Assembly: GCF_900747795.2 (NCBI RefSeq)
Contig: NC_041396.2
Coordinates: forward strand, 37,782,674 to 37,846,673
Direction of reading: 5' to 3'
DNA: 64,000 nucleotides
Origin: Erpetoichthys calabaricus
Taxonomy: Eukaryota; Chordata; Cladistia; Polypteriformes; Polypteridae
The position numbers were made by a program, and so were the translations under genes. Under the pieces are notes generated by a model. It was not told where the DNA came from, did not search any database, and saw only the letters and a list, made by a program, of their open reading frames with translations. Of the stretch, positions 11,590 to 43,448 are shown one piece after another; the first letter of the stretch is position 1, and each line of letters starts with the position of its first letter.

Positions 11590-12198
11590 ATATATATATA
11601 TTTATATACAGTATATAGCTACCTGTTGTTATGTTGTTATGAACTCACACATTTAACAAATATTTGGAGGGATTTTTTGTGGGGCTAAGGAAAAACTGGT
11701 AGTAGAAAGTCTATAGTTAATTATCCAGAAGGACAAAAAAATTATGCAATCAAAACAGGAATGAAAAACAATATCATAGTCAAGAATAACAAAGAAGAAC
11801 AAAACAAAAAAATCTTAAAACTAACTTGTGATGTAATCTGTAGCCATAACTGATTTTATATCTTTTTAAAGGACACATCACTGGGATAATGTATAATACC
11901 AAGCCACTATCTTAAATAGTGTCTGAGTGATGATTTCAGACATTTGGATGATACTAGCCCAGTCGCATGGCTAGCAATGGACATCACTGTCAGAAACAGC
12001 ACCACAAAATGGAGGAGGTTGAGGCTGATGGCACCCCAATGACATCACCATCACAATAATAAAGGTAATAAACAACAGGAAAGCTAAAAAAATCAAAAAT
12101 GTCATGAATGTATTTTCAAAAATCCATAACTCAGATGCATTACACTTATATTGTAAGCCACTGCAAAATAAATAAATAAATACTGTATTAATAATATT
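11590..12198. other. intergenic stretch, nothing recognised
   Basis: AT-rich sequence with short simple repeats. No gene or element end is seen. Confidence 0.35.
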
Positions 12199-12315
12199 CC
12201 ATCCATCTATCTTCCAAACTTGTTATTCCAAGTAGAGTTTTGGGGAAGCTGAAGCCTATCCCAGCAAGCAGTAGGTACAAGGCAGGAAAAACAGAGTGCC
12301 AGCCCATTGCAAATA
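12199..12315 (-). mobile_element. SINE 3'-domain fragment
   Basis: The wording CATCCATCTATCTTCCAAAC, then AGCCTATCCCAGCAAGCA, ACAAGGCAGG and GTGCCAGCCCATTGC is the reverse of the SINE 3' domain (GGCTGGC, CCTTG, GCTGGGATAGGCT, GGATGG). It is old and diverged. Confidence 0.6.
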
Positions 12316-12929
12316 ATAATAATAATATAACATTAAAATAATAAAAAGCAAACAAAAAGTAAGGTATACAATGTAACTTAAAATCCATTAAAAGTATTAC
12401 TCATTAACTGTATCCCCTGGTCATAATACGTTTGGTAGCAGTGGTGGTAGTAACAGCAAGTTGTTGTCACATACACAGAGCCGTATCAAATGGGGGGCTC
12501 TAAGAAGAGAAACCAAAGCCATCTTATTTATTTCAAGGTAATATTTTCCTTCACATGTTGGTGGGCTTCTTCTTTCCTTCAGTGTACAGTGTATCTTTAT
12601 GCTGTTTTTAATGTCTTCCAATTTAAACTTAATCAATCAGGTAAAAAATTGTTTTCTGTTCACTTACTACTTAGCTGTTTTCATTCAAAAGCTCTGTTTT
12701 GTTTTTATTATTTAATGAACCAAACTCAATTAAAGTCCTGAAAATGCCCATTTAAGAAGTGGATGACTTATTCGCATAAATCTCCTGATGTATGGTACAC
12801 CTCCTATCTCTTAAGCACATTTTGATAACACTCCATGTTAGCTGAAGACCGTACAAATGCTGCAGATGACCCCTAATTTTTCCATTCACCTGGCCAAGAG
12901 CATGGGTGGGTGGTGCCTCGCCAAGCTAC

Positions 12930-12959
12930 AGATAAGAAGCCCACTTGGAGGGTATAAAA
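12930..12959 (+). promoter_or_regulatory. PGC-like 1 core promoter: GATA site plus TATA box
   Basis: AGATAAG at 12930-12936 is followed 16 bases later by TATAAAA at 12953-12959, 69 bases before the start codon. PGC-like 2 has the same two boxes with the same 16-base gap. GATA factors are known activators of pepsinogen genes in gastric epithelium; use of this site is inferred. Confidence 0.8.
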
Positions 12960-13021
12960 CAATCACCACTGACCCATGCTGAGTGTGTCCACTACACGAG
13001 GAGGACTGCTTTGGAGAAACC

Positions 13022-23440
<10,419 letters not shown>

Positions 23441-23804
23441 GTCCTCCTCCTCCTGGTCGAACACCTCTGGAATCCCCCTTATAACACACACCTCACCTAA
23501 AGAGAAGACGTGAGAAGATAAGAGCTCTGCATCTAGGGCTTCATTTTAAATCATCATCTGAAACGAGAAAGATGTCAACAAACGGAGAAGAAGAGTCTGG
23601 TGAAAGTTGGAGCTACTTCAGACTCTGGCCATAACAGGGCAGTGAACAACAGCCCAAATAACCTTCTACTGACCCAAACATCGGGCCTCCAGCTCTCTAG
23701 AGTCCAAACTTGCCATTCTTTTATCGGCAGCAATAGTTGAGGAGTGGGGGGTGGGTGTTGTAAAGTGTCACTGGGATCCAGATTCATATTTGTAATGAAA
23801 GAAT

Positions 23805-23839
23805 AATAAATATGTCTATTGTGATCAAGATTAATTAAA
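23805..23839 (+). promoter_or_regulatory. PGC-like 1 poly(A) signals
   Basis: AATAAA at 23805-23810 and ATTAAA at 23834-23839, the latter 394 bases after the stop. Gene 2 has ATTAAA at a matching distance (393) in matching context (AATTAAAGTxTATCA), so the ATTAAA may be the shared site. Confidence 0.65.
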
Positions 23840-23949
23840 GTTTATCAAAAATTCATCAGCCTTTTGTTTTTTCTTTGGCAATGGCATCTTTTGACACATT
23901 GGTCTTTTTCCTTCCATCCGCATCTTAATGGTTACTGTGCTCACAGCTA

Positions 23950-25510
23950 CAGTGGTGCTTGAAAGTTTCTAAACCCTTCAGAATTTTCTATTGTCCTTCA
24001 TAAATGAGACCTAGAACATCATCAGATTTACACGCTTGTCCTAAAAGTAGGTGAAGAGAACACAATTGAACAAATGAGACAAAAATATCATGCTTGGTCA
24101 TCTATTTATTGAGGAAAATCACACAGTATATGAACCTTTACTTTTAGTATTTGGTTTGACCCCCATTTGCACCAATAACTGTAACTAAACATTTCCGGTA
24201 GGTCTTGATCAGTCCTGTATATTGACTTGGAGGATTTTAGCCCATACAGAATTGACTCAACTCAGGGATGCTGCTGGGTTTTCTCAAAAGACCTGCATGC
24301 TTCAGGTCCTTCCATAACATTTCTATTGAGTTAAGGTGAGGACTTTGACTTGGCCATTCCAAAACCTTTATTTTATTCTTCTTCAAGCACTGTTTGGTAG
24401 AATGACTTTTGTGCTTGGGTTCATTGTCTTGCTGCATGACCCGGTTTCTCTTGAGATGTTGTCCATGGACAGATGTCCTTACATTTTCGTTTACAGTTCA
24501 CTGCAATAATTCATAATTCATTTTCCAGTCCACAATGTCAAGCTGTCCTGGCCCAGGCACAGCATAGCAGGCTTAAAGCATAATACTACTACCACCATGT
24601 TTCAGAGATGGGATGAAGTTCTCATGCTGGAATGTAGTGTTTTTCTTTCTCCAAACATAATGCTTCTCATTAGAACCAAAAAGTTCTAGATGGGACTCAT
24701 CTATACATAAAACATTACTCCAATAGCTTTCAGGATTGTCAACATGTTCTTCAATAAACTGTAGATGGGATGCAATGATTTTTTTTTAAAACAGTGGCTT
24801 TGTCCTTGCAACCCTGCTATGCACACCACTGTTGTTCAGTATTCTCCTGATGGTGGACTCATAAACATTAACATTAAACAATGTGACAGAGGCTTTTAGT
24901 TGCTTAGAAGTTACCTTTGGTTCTTTTGTGACCTCGCAGAGAACCACATGCCTTGCCCTTGGAGTGATCTTTATTGGTCAACCACTCCTGGAGAGAGTAA
25001 CAATAGTCTTAAACTTAATCCATTTGTACACAATCTGTCTGACTGTGCTTTGGTGAAGTCCAAACTCTTTAGAGATGGTTTTGTAGTTCTTCACAGCATG
25101 ATGAGCATCAACAATTCTTTGTCTGAGCTCCTCTGAAATGTCCTTTGTCCATGGTATGACACACTGATACTGCACAAATGTGTTTGAAGATGAAGCCCTT
25201 GATCGAACCCTGCTCTTTTAATATGAACAGGGTAACAATTCACACCTGATTGTCATCACATTGATTGACAACCATGACATTGATTGATAACACCTGACTC
25301 TAATCTCACCTTCACATGCTTTTGCCACTCACAGATATGTAACACTGGGTGATTTTCCTCAATAAATAAATGACCAAGTATGATATTTTTCATCTCTTTT
25401 GTTTAGCTGAGTTCTCCATATCTACTGTGAAAATCTAATGATGTTTTAAGTCATATTCTGGCAGGAATATGAAACGTTCTGAAGGGTTCACTAACTTTCA
25501 AGCACCCCTG
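23950..25510 (-). mobile_element. Tc1-like transposon, full length but decayed
   Basis: The ends CAGTGGTGCTTGAAAGTTTC and its complement (ACTTTCAAGCACCCCTG) are flanked by TA at 23948-23949 and 25511-25512; length 1561. Inverted repeats of about 200 bp are still readable. It lies just downstream of gene 1 and opposite in strand. Confidence 0.9.
24237..25175 (-). pseudogene. decayed Tc1 transposase
   Basis: The N-terminus is open at 25175-24978 (DISEELRQRIVDAHHAVKNY and a helix-turn-helix). The DDE end is at 24437-24237 (MQQDNEPKHKS, EWPSQSPHLNSIEMLW). The middle is broken by stops and frameshifts, for example around 24480-24970. SPHLNSIE replaces the usual SPDLNPIE. Confidence 0.85.
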
Positions 25511-25512
25511 TA

Positions 25513-26821
25513 TATTTGAAGGTGGTAGATTTATTTATGAGCCACTGACACAGGAAAATTTCCACCTTATCTAAAGTCGAATAAACCGATAAGGTTACAA
25601 AGGTGATAAAACTAATAGAATATGAAAAGTACCCTCTGCTAGAATCCACAATCTGCTGATGGTGTGACATTGTCAGTAAAAGAGAACATTAAAATGGTGA
25701 CAAAGAAACTGCATAATAACTAAATATAATAAAATTAACATATATTATATTATTAGGCAATAAATGAACAGAACAATATTATAAAAAATAATGGAAATAA
25801 TGAGCGATATGAGAAAAACTTTAAACAGGAGCTAGGGGAGGGCCTCTGATTTGACCATAACAATGTGGACACGGGGAAAACATGCAAAGTCCATGCAATG
25901 AGCATCCAGGAGCCGAACCCTGGTCTCCTTGTTGTGAGTCAGCAGTGCTATCACTGCACCACCATGCCTCCGAATCAAGAAGTAACAATAATGAAATGCT
26001 AATGAAACAAGTAGCTGCACCTTTAACAGGAGTAGAACATATAAAAAAGCAACTCTTAAGCCTCATTATTAATCATGAGATCTATTGGCCTTTTATTGCA
26101 TATTTTGGCAGATCATCTCAAACTTTAGAGGTTCTATAAGAAGCCACTCCACTGTCTGAATAAATGCATTTTTCCACAAAATTATAACAACTTCTGATGA
26201 GAGAACGCCAATAATGGTCTTGACAAAATATCAGAAGGTGTGTCAGTTTGACAGTTTGCTGCCTTCAGCAAGGTGGTTGTTGTGGTCCTCTAAACCAGAG
26301 GGTCTAGAAGTGTGGTCCATCAACCACTGTTAGTCCATGAGCACATGCCAGGTGGCCCATGGGCTCACCTAGTCTTTCCTAGATTAAATCTCTTGCTGAT
26401 TAAGCCTTGTGAAAAAGCTGCAAGACATCAACAATGAACCATATTGTCAGACTTATTTGCAGACCATAACATCTTTTACTTCTGCATTACCCCTTTCTGT
26501 TCTGATCCTGTACAATTGTAGTGATTGCTCCCCCTCTTTCTCACTTTTAACATTTCTTTGAACTCGCTCCTGTCCACCTTCCTTTCCTTCCTGTCCACCC
26601 TAACTCCTTTACAATGTGGAAATCTATTTTTAAATCCACCTTGATGTCCACCTTAAGAGGCAACAACAATCCCTTAATTCCATCTTTAAGCATTTATTAT
26701 AAATCATTGTCTAAAATTTGGGACTTTGAAACATAAATCCAGCAAGGTAATGAATGTTACACTTGTACCACAGACTTTCCTTCCATTGAGCACCTGGTAT
26801 ACAAGAAATTTACAGTAAATA
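25513..26821. other. intergenic stretch between gene 1 and gene 2 ends
   Basis: Mostly unclassified AT-rich sequence apart from the SINE at 25835-25975. 26280-26800 shows no gene or element. Confidence 0.35.
25835..25975 (-). mobile_element. tRNA-derived SINE head fragment
   Basis: The reverse strand reads GGAGGCATGGTGGTGCAGTG, then a box B GGGTTCGGCTCC, TTGCATGTTTTCCCCGTGTC. The 3' domain is missing. Confidence 0.75.
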
Positions 26822-27360
26822 CTCACGTATAAGTCAGGTCTCGATCATAAAATCAGACCCCGACTTATACGCTCTTTCAAAAATGCAACACTTAAATTTT
26901 TTTTTTTTACATCTTCTTGCCTCCTCCAATCTCACATCAGTTTCTCAGATGCATCGAATTTTGTTGTAGCAGCGCAGTTACCAATTTCTTTCGCTACTTC
27001 AATGACGTTTAATTTAAAACCAGCTTCATATTTTCTTCTGATAGAATGCTCCATCACAGATAAGGGATGCTCTTACTATAAAGGTGTATGAGGGTGTGAG
27101 ATACAAAAAACACAAATTAGTGCAAACGTTGCTTCGGAATAGTTCAGATATTACCGTGTGGTCACGTAGGCACAATACACAGAAAAGAAAGGCTGTGTGC
27201 TCCATGGTGACTCTCTCAGATGGGCGCTAACATATCATAATCTCTTGGACCAATAGCGTGAGTTTTCCCCATTCGAATTATACGACCGATATTATAAAAT
27301 ACCAGAAATTATACGGTAAAATCAAGTCCCGACTTATCCACAGGAGAACTTATCCGTGAG
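26822..27360 (-). mobile_element. pogo-like non-autonomous DNA transposon (539 bp)
   Basis: Starts CTCACGTATAAGTC and ends with the near complement GACTTATCC...TATCCGTGAG. TA flanks both ends (26820-26821, 27361-27362). Inside, the bottom strand from 27054 codes 40 residues before a TGA, beginning MEHSIRRKYEAGFKLN and containing FDASEK. This is the pattern of the brinker-type helix-turn-helix found at the front of pogo/Tigger-group transposases. A TA duplication suits that group. No catalytic domain is present. Confidence 0.7.
26932..27054 (-). pseudogene. pogo-type DNA-binding domain remnant
   Basis: 41 codons with stop. MEHSIRRKYEAGFKLNVIEV is followed by an Ala-rich stretch and FDASEKLM; after the TGA the frame goes on DWRRQE, which would continue the domain. 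It looks like a truncated front end of a transposase kept inside a short element. Confidence 0.55.
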
Positions 27361-27362
27361 TA

Positions 27363-28388
27363 TATAAGGTAAATAGGGAGAGAGTATGCCACCCAGATGT
27401 GAGAGAAAACATGTATAAACAGTGCATATGCACAAGAATGCTGGGTACGCCCATTCCCATGCTCACTTCGAGATGTGTAAAAACTAAACTTGATGTAAAG
27501 CCACGCACATTTTCACAGCAGCCTCATACCAAGTGTACATACTTTTCTGCTCGGTTTTGCAAACTGGCGACACCCATCATCAAGGCAGTGCTACTGTTTC
27601 TGTGTCATTTCCTTTCTTTTTTAGATTCATATCCATGATCTTTATCAAATACACCTAAATTAATTGCATATCATTTACAAATTCAAAGCACTTGATTGTC
27701 ATCATTCTGTAACAATATAATGCTGCATGGAATGGCCAAACTTTCCAAATAACATAGCTGCTTTACCATTGTTACTCTTAGTGCACCAAACAGAGTATTT
27801 TAAACTGTTTATTGTATTTGTGTGTGGTATCATTGAAGCAGGTTTACAGAAGAGGATTTACAGCTTAAAGCAGAGGATACAGCTTCCAGCCCTGGTGGAC
27901 ATTTATAGCACATACTGCTTCAGGAAAGCCATTAGCATCTGCATGGATTCCACTCACCCATGACACAGTCTATTCGAACTTCTCCCATTCAGCAAACACT
28001 TCAAAGCCTTTCCTGTACAAACTTTGAGGCTCAGAATCAGTTTCATCCCAAGAGCTATAAACACACACAACCAGTAGAACTGTTTGTACTTATAAGTATA
28101 ATTACCTCACTGTAAACTACATGTTGCAACTGTAACATTGCACAACCTGAGCGAGCCACTTTATGAACCATTTGCACTATCTGCTCTATATGCACATATA
28201 CTTATGCTTTCATATTGTATATGTTTCATTGTTTTTTTACCATATTATTATTGTCTATCATTTTTTAGGAAAATAGGATTATGGAGGAGTTGCGTATTGA
28301 ATCTCATTGTACCATAAAATGACAATAAAATTTTATGATGAAGTTAAAGTTTGTTAAAGTATTAACTTTAAAGTATGTGTATTAACTG
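27363..28388. other. intergenic stretch, nothing recognised
   Basis: No gene. AATAAAATTTTATGATGAAG at 28323-28343 may be the end of an unidentified retroposon. Short open frames lack any family feature. Confidence 0.35.
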
Positions 28389-28392
28389 TAAA

Positions 28393-29040
28393 TGTGTGAA
28401 CGCTAGGGGTCACCGTTGCCCCTTTAACCCCAACAGACAGATGCAGGACACAGGTTAAAAACACCAAGAAGTTATTTAATTTCTTCTTTTCCTTCTATAA
28501 AGTGCCCACAAACACCACAGCCACAAATAAACAGCCAAGAGAAACATCAACTACAATAATAAATTCTCTCTTTCTCCATCACACCTCTCAGCAAGCTCTG
28601 TCCTACACCTCCCAATTCCGGCTGGCCTGCTGGGTTCTCAACAGTCCTTTAAATAGTCCTTGACCCAGAAGTGCTTTCGTTCTTCCACCCATGTGACTTG
28701 CCAGCACTTCTGGGTCAGCTGGAGAATCCAAGTTCTTTTAATCAACCCAGAAGTACTTCGGGGTTTCCGTCTTCATGATACACTATACACATGGGCTATA
28801 GGGAAGCATGATTCCCCAGGTCCTTCGACAGCTCCCCGGCGGCACCAATGGCACCCAACAAGGCTGAGAAACTGAACTCCAAGTCCCAGGATGCCCTGTG
28901 GGAATCCGGGGCACTGCTACACACCAGAGAATCTGCCATCTAGCGTTTTGGGGAAGGCAGTGTTGACAAGTAGCTGCCTTCCCCCATCCTTCCATTTTAG
29001 GGGCGTCCCGGCTGGGTTGAATTGCCGGACATCTCCCACA
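28393..29040 (-). mobile_element. solo LTR-like element (648 bp) with 4-bp duplication
   Basis: The block begins TGTGTGAACGC and ends CATCTCCCACA, thus TG..CA, with TAAA directly on both sides (28389-28392, 29041-29044). This is the signature of an LTR left by recombination. No internal coding part is nearby, so family (gypsy-like or retroviral) is open. Strand is a guess. Confidence 0.6.
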
Positions 29041-29103
29041 TAAAGTACATTTTACAGATAAATTGTTAATCTCATTTAAATAATGTATACTGTTGCTAAT
29101 TAA

Positions 29104-29265
29104 ACATGTGAGGGCACAGTGGCGCAGCTACAGCAATGAGCTGGCACCTCGCCTTGGTATTGTTCCTGCCTTCCACTCTGTGCTTGCTGGGACTGGCGCA
29201 ACCCTGGATGTTTGGATGGATGGATGGATGGATGGATGGATGGATGGATGGATGGATGGATGGAA
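29104..29265 (+). mobile_element. short SINE copy with (GGAT)n tail
   Basis: Head GAGGGCACAGTGGCGCAG, then directly the 3' domain (TTGTTCCTGCCTTCC, TGCTTGCTGGGACTGGC) and a (GGAT)n tail of about 12 units at 29215-29264. The middle of the SINE is missing. Confidence 0.7.
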
Positions 29266-29504
29266 TAAATAAATATGTATAATGAAGATTTTTCAATGTT
29301 CCTTAAAAGTATTGAAGAGTTAGTGTTTTATGCTTACAGCTGGTTTGACATTTATTACAGACGCTTGCTGTGTGGAGATTTCTTACATGGAGAAAAAAAA
29401 CAGAAGGACAGGAACTGGAGGTTGGTATGTTTGACAGACAAAGTACTGCAGCAATAAATTATTCCATTCAGGATCAAACGCATCACATCAAGCATCTTAC
29501 GGGA

Positions 29505-29568
29505 AGCAGGAGCAATCCCTGGACGGGGCACCAGCTTATCGTTACTGCTGTGCCACCATGCCCTCACA
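29505..29568 (-). mobile_element. SINE fragment, opposite orientation
   Basis: Reverse strand: GAGGGCATGGTGGCACAGCA and then CTGGTGCCCCGTCCAGGGAT. The flank CACATGTTTAAT mirrors ATTAAACATGTG at 29098-29109, so the two SINE pieces face each other. Confidence 0.55.
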
Positions 29569-29639
29569 TGTTTAATACATGCTTTAATGTATTTCAACAT
29601 GAAAATGATATCAAGTACACATCTTAGTATTCTAAAATG

Positions 29640-31107
29640 TTCAGAGAGACTGTAATATCATGAATGTAATGTACTCTGTGTGGCGATCACTGCCTGCACA
29701 CTCCTGTCGGTGTAAGAGAATGTCTGTTTAAGAAACACGTAACGATTAACCACTGGGTTAGGGAACATATAGAATATGAAGCATTCAACATACTACTTTA
29801 ATGACAATGAGATTTGAGAAACTAGTAAATTAAACATTGATTTAAAGATTAAGTTTACAACATCCTACTTTAATGACAAACTACAAGATTAAAGTTGACA
29901 TTTTGAGATTAAATTCCACATTTCAACCTTAATCTCGACATAGGCCTATTATTTCTTCAATTTTTTTTCTCTTCAATGTGGCCCTAACACGCTTCTGTAT
30001 GCCACACAGACACTCGCCTTTTCACATCAACTTTGACATCTGACCACTTCTTTTTTGAAATTAATTTTTATGCATACTTTTATCACAGCACTGTATGAAA
30101 TGGGCTATTTATATTGATTTGCATAATCAAATATGCAAAATTCTGGGAGGAGTCAGAGTGTGGCTTTAGGTGCGTGCATGTGCATTAAAATTCATGATGA
30201 CTGGGGTTTAGAAAGGGGAAGAACTTTCCCTACGCACAGTTTTATGCATCTGAATTTTTTTGTGCATACACACATTTTTGTTTTTCTTCGTATGCCAGGT
30301 TTTAGAGTGAATTCGACGCATAGTGTTATACATGATGCCCCAGGTGAGAAGCAAAGATCTGCAAGTAAAACCAACAAAAAAGAGTCAGCTAAGTAGCTTA
30401 TAGAGTAGCAGTGTAAGAATTAGCTTCCAACACAGAAAGAGACCAAGGAGCAATATGAGTTTGATTGAGTTTGGTTCTGTTTGTGCTGGATTCTTGTTGT
30501 CTTTCTTAGGATGCCTTCCAAAGTAGAAAAGTAGGATTAGTACCGGCCCTTACAATAAATTAAGGAGGTGCAGTTCTGTTTAGGCCTACTAACTCACTAT
30601 TTAAGTCTGTGCACCAACTGTTTTTCTTTTAACCTTAACTATTTTAGTTCATTCAGAAAAATAATGTTATAGTTGTAACTCAAAATTTCTAGTAATAAGT
30701 AACTGTTGGTCATAGGTAGTCCTCCACATCTGTGACTTTGACAAAGAAGTCTTCAGTCCAAGACACTTTTAGAAGCACTGCTCTAAACAAAGCCTCCATG
30801 TTGTTGTGCAGGTATATTTTTTATGTCTAGGAGGATAAGAGAGGAAGAGCAGGAGGTGGGTTGGTGTTTGTCCTCCTAATCTTTGATTTTCTAACTACAG
30901 AGTGAGAAGACAAGTATGTGAGCTGCAGGGGATTGGTAATATAAATATGTGGAGTGTCATGTTATGCTACTTGAAATATGGTAGTATTTATTATATTCAA
31001 TTCTTTTCAAGTGGTCATGGCCGTCTAAGAGCAATTCCCAGGAGGACAAAAATGACAAATGTTAAACATAAGCATGTAGTGTATCATTTTAAACTATTTA
31101 AAAGTCA
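29640..31107. other. intergenic stretch, nothing recognised
   Basis: Unclassified AT-rich sequence. TTAAAGATTAAGTTT / GATTAAAGTTGACA-type short repeats at 29820-29935. No gene seen. Confidence 0.35.
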
Positions 31108-31114
31108 ATGATTA

Positions 31115-31426
31115 AGAATAGGGTTCACTTCCTGGGTCCTCCCTGCGTGGAGTTTGCATGTTCTCCCCGTGTCTGCGTCGATTTCCTCCGGGCGCTCTGG
31201 TTTCCTCCCACAGTCCAAAGACATGCAGGTTAGGTGCATTGGTGATCCTAAATTGTCCCTGGTGTGTGCTTGGTGTGTGTGTGCGTGTGTCCTGCGGTGG
31301 GCTGGCACCCTGCCCAGGGTTTGTTCCTGCCTTGCGCCCTGTGTTGGCTGGGATTGGCTCAAGCGGACCCTCGTGACCCTGTGTTAGGATATAGTGGGTT
31401 GGAGAATGACTGACTGACTGACTGTT
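31115..31426 (+). mobile_element. tRNA-derived SINE, 5'-shortened
   Basis: Starts at box B (GGGTTCACTTCCTGGGTCC) and runs through GTGGAGTTTGCATGTTCTCC, CAAAGACATGCAGGTTAGG, GTGTGTGCTTGGTGTGTG, CTGCGGTGGGCTGGCACC, to AGTGGGTTGGAGAATGACTG with a (GACT)n tail. The tail unit differs from the GGAT of other copies. Confidence 0.85.
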
Positions 31427-31444
31427 ATTGTTTATTTTCTTTTC

Positions 31445-31625
31445 TATCACAGTCAAGAATATTTAGACTTTAAACATTTGAACAATAAACAATTAAACAA
31501 TAAACAATTCAATCCCACATTTTAATAATTCAAATATCTGACGCAACTATTCTTCTTTATTATGTATTTCTACCTCATTAAGAAAATCTTTTCATATCTA
31601 CGAATGCCCCGAATTAGTGCAACTT
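31445..31625. repeat. left copy of a ~180-bp direct repeat around gene 2 exon 9
   Basis: Aligns with 33062-33240 over shared blocks: AGAATATTTA.ACTTTAAA, ATTTTAATA.TTCAAATATC, TTATGTA.TT.TACCTCAT and GAATGCCCCGAATTAG / GAATACCCCAAATTAG. Clearly related but diverged. Confidence 0.6.
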
Positions 31626-32062
31626 ACACAAATTCATACTTTTTTGCCCTTATTTTGCTTTTTTAGATTTTTTTCAAATAAACTCTTCATTTATAAAAAT
31701 TCTTTGTTGCTCTTGTAATTTAAGCCACGGGTTTTACAGTATCCTCTCCATTGAAAGGCATTTTTGTGTTTTTTACAATATTTGAATGAATTTTTGAACT
31801 TTTAAAATTTTGGGCCTACTTAGGCTTGCAAGCTTGCCTCTTGAGTTTGGGGTCTGGCTGCTTAGATTGAGGCCTATTTCTGAGGCTGACCAGTGAAGTC
31901 CTTGTCAGGTTTTCATTTATTGTGTTCACCACATTTCACCCTTTTGTGTTAGTGCATTCACGACAACATGAGGGAAAGAGCGAAATGGCAGATGTGCAGA
32001 CAGACATTCTTGGCAAAGACAAGCAATGATAGGCAAAACAAACATTGGGATTTCTGATACAC

Positions 32063-32068
32063 TTTAAT
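32063..32068 (-). promoter_or_regulatory. PGC-like 2 poly(A) signal (ATTAAA)
   Basis: On the bottom strand CTAATTAAAGTGTATCAGAA lies 393 bases past the stop. The gene 1 counterpart is ATTAATTAAAGTTTATCAAA at 394 bases. The match in position and context supports shared use. Confidence 0.65.
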
Positions 32069-32460
32069 TAGGGTGAATTACAAAAGGCATTTTTAAGTAT
32101 TATTGTTTCATTTCCAATTATATATCTTTTACAGCACACCTGTCTGTCACCTTATTGCTGTAACGTCCCCAGAACAGTAGAATACAAAGTTTGCAAATAT
32201 GAGGGCTGGCTGCCTTGGTGATCGGGTTAATAAGGAAGCATTTGGAGTGTTATATAGGAGCTGTGCCTTAATCCCAACTATCTCTGCATGATGATATCTT
32301 TCTCATTTCAGATGGTGACTGACATTGAAGCCCTATATGCAATACTGAGGAGGTAGCTACCACATCTGTCAACTCTGTATGTTCTCTATGGATGAGTGGC
32401 AGGACGCTTGTTGAAATATAGTGGGAGAGACAAGTGGGCTGTGAAGGGGAGGTAGAGGTC

Positions 32461-42625
<10,165 letters not shown>

Positions 42626-42682
42626 GATTTCTCCAAAGCAGTCTTCCTCATGTAGTGGACACGGCATCTGAATGGACAATTG

Positions 42683-42712
42683 TTTTATAGCCGGAGAGCA
42701 AGCGTCTTATCT
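42683..42712 (-). promoter_or_regulatory. PGC-like 2 core promoter: GATA site plus TATA box
   Basis: Bottom strand AGATAAG (42712-42706), 16 bases, then TATAAAAC (TATAAAA at 42689-42683), 64 bases before the ATG. Box order and spacing equal gene 1, and GTGTCCACTACA.GAGGA near the cap site is also shared. Confidence 0.8.
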
Positions 42713-43009
42713 GGAGCTCACATACTAAATCAACAAATTCCTGCAGCCTTTTGCCAATACACCGCCCACCCATGCATTTGAACCAGGTGCATGGAAAGTT
42801 AGGGGTCACTGGAACATTAAGCAGACCTCAGCTATTAAGGAGTTTTATCACAGTGTACCCAAGAGATAAGAAGTATACAGGAGAACTTAAGTCAACCTGC
42901 CACCTCTTTTGATGGTTGGATGGACTAAAAAATATTTGGCATTTTTATTCCATTATAACTTGTTAAACAGTTACCTTTTGTTTGGTATTTTCATAGTTTT
43001 GTAACCTTT

Positions 43010-43011
43010 AA

Positions 43012-43076
<65 letters not shown>

Positions 43077-43077
43077 G
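43010..43077 (+). repeat. (AAT)n microsatellite
   Basis: About 21 uninterrupted trinucleotides. Confidence 0.95.
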
Positions 43078-43191
43078 AAGGCATAACAGTGCTATTGCAT
43101 TTAGCATTTCTGTTTCACAAATCTAGAGTTAGGGGTTCAAATCAGCAAGGAGGGAGAAGAAGCTCATCTACTGTTTAAAGAAGTTAATCAC

Positions 43192-43448
43192 CCATGATTT
43201 TTTTTTTTTTGTTCTTTATTTCGCCTTATACAATTTCTTGTATTAGGAATTTGGTAGTTTTCGCATACCCCTTGGGGTCAGAGCGCAGGGTCAGCCATTG
43301 TACAGCGCCCCTGGAGAAATTACAGGTTAAAGGCCTTGCTCAAGGGCCCAGCAGAGCAGTGGCCTTCTGGCAGTGACGGGGATTTGAAACCGGCAACCTT
43401 CGGGATACCAGCGCAGCTCCTTAGCCTCAGAGCCACCACTCCACCCTG
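43192..43448 (-). mobile_element. tRNA-derived SINE, second family
   Basis: Bottom strand: TGGCTCTGAGGCTAAGGA (box A), GGTTGCCGGTTTCAAATCC (box B), GCCCTTGAGCAAGGCC, CAGGGGCGCTGTACAATGG, CCAAGGGGTATGCG and an A-rich end at 43192-43212. The body differs from the SINE at 10.9 kb. Confidence 0.8.
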
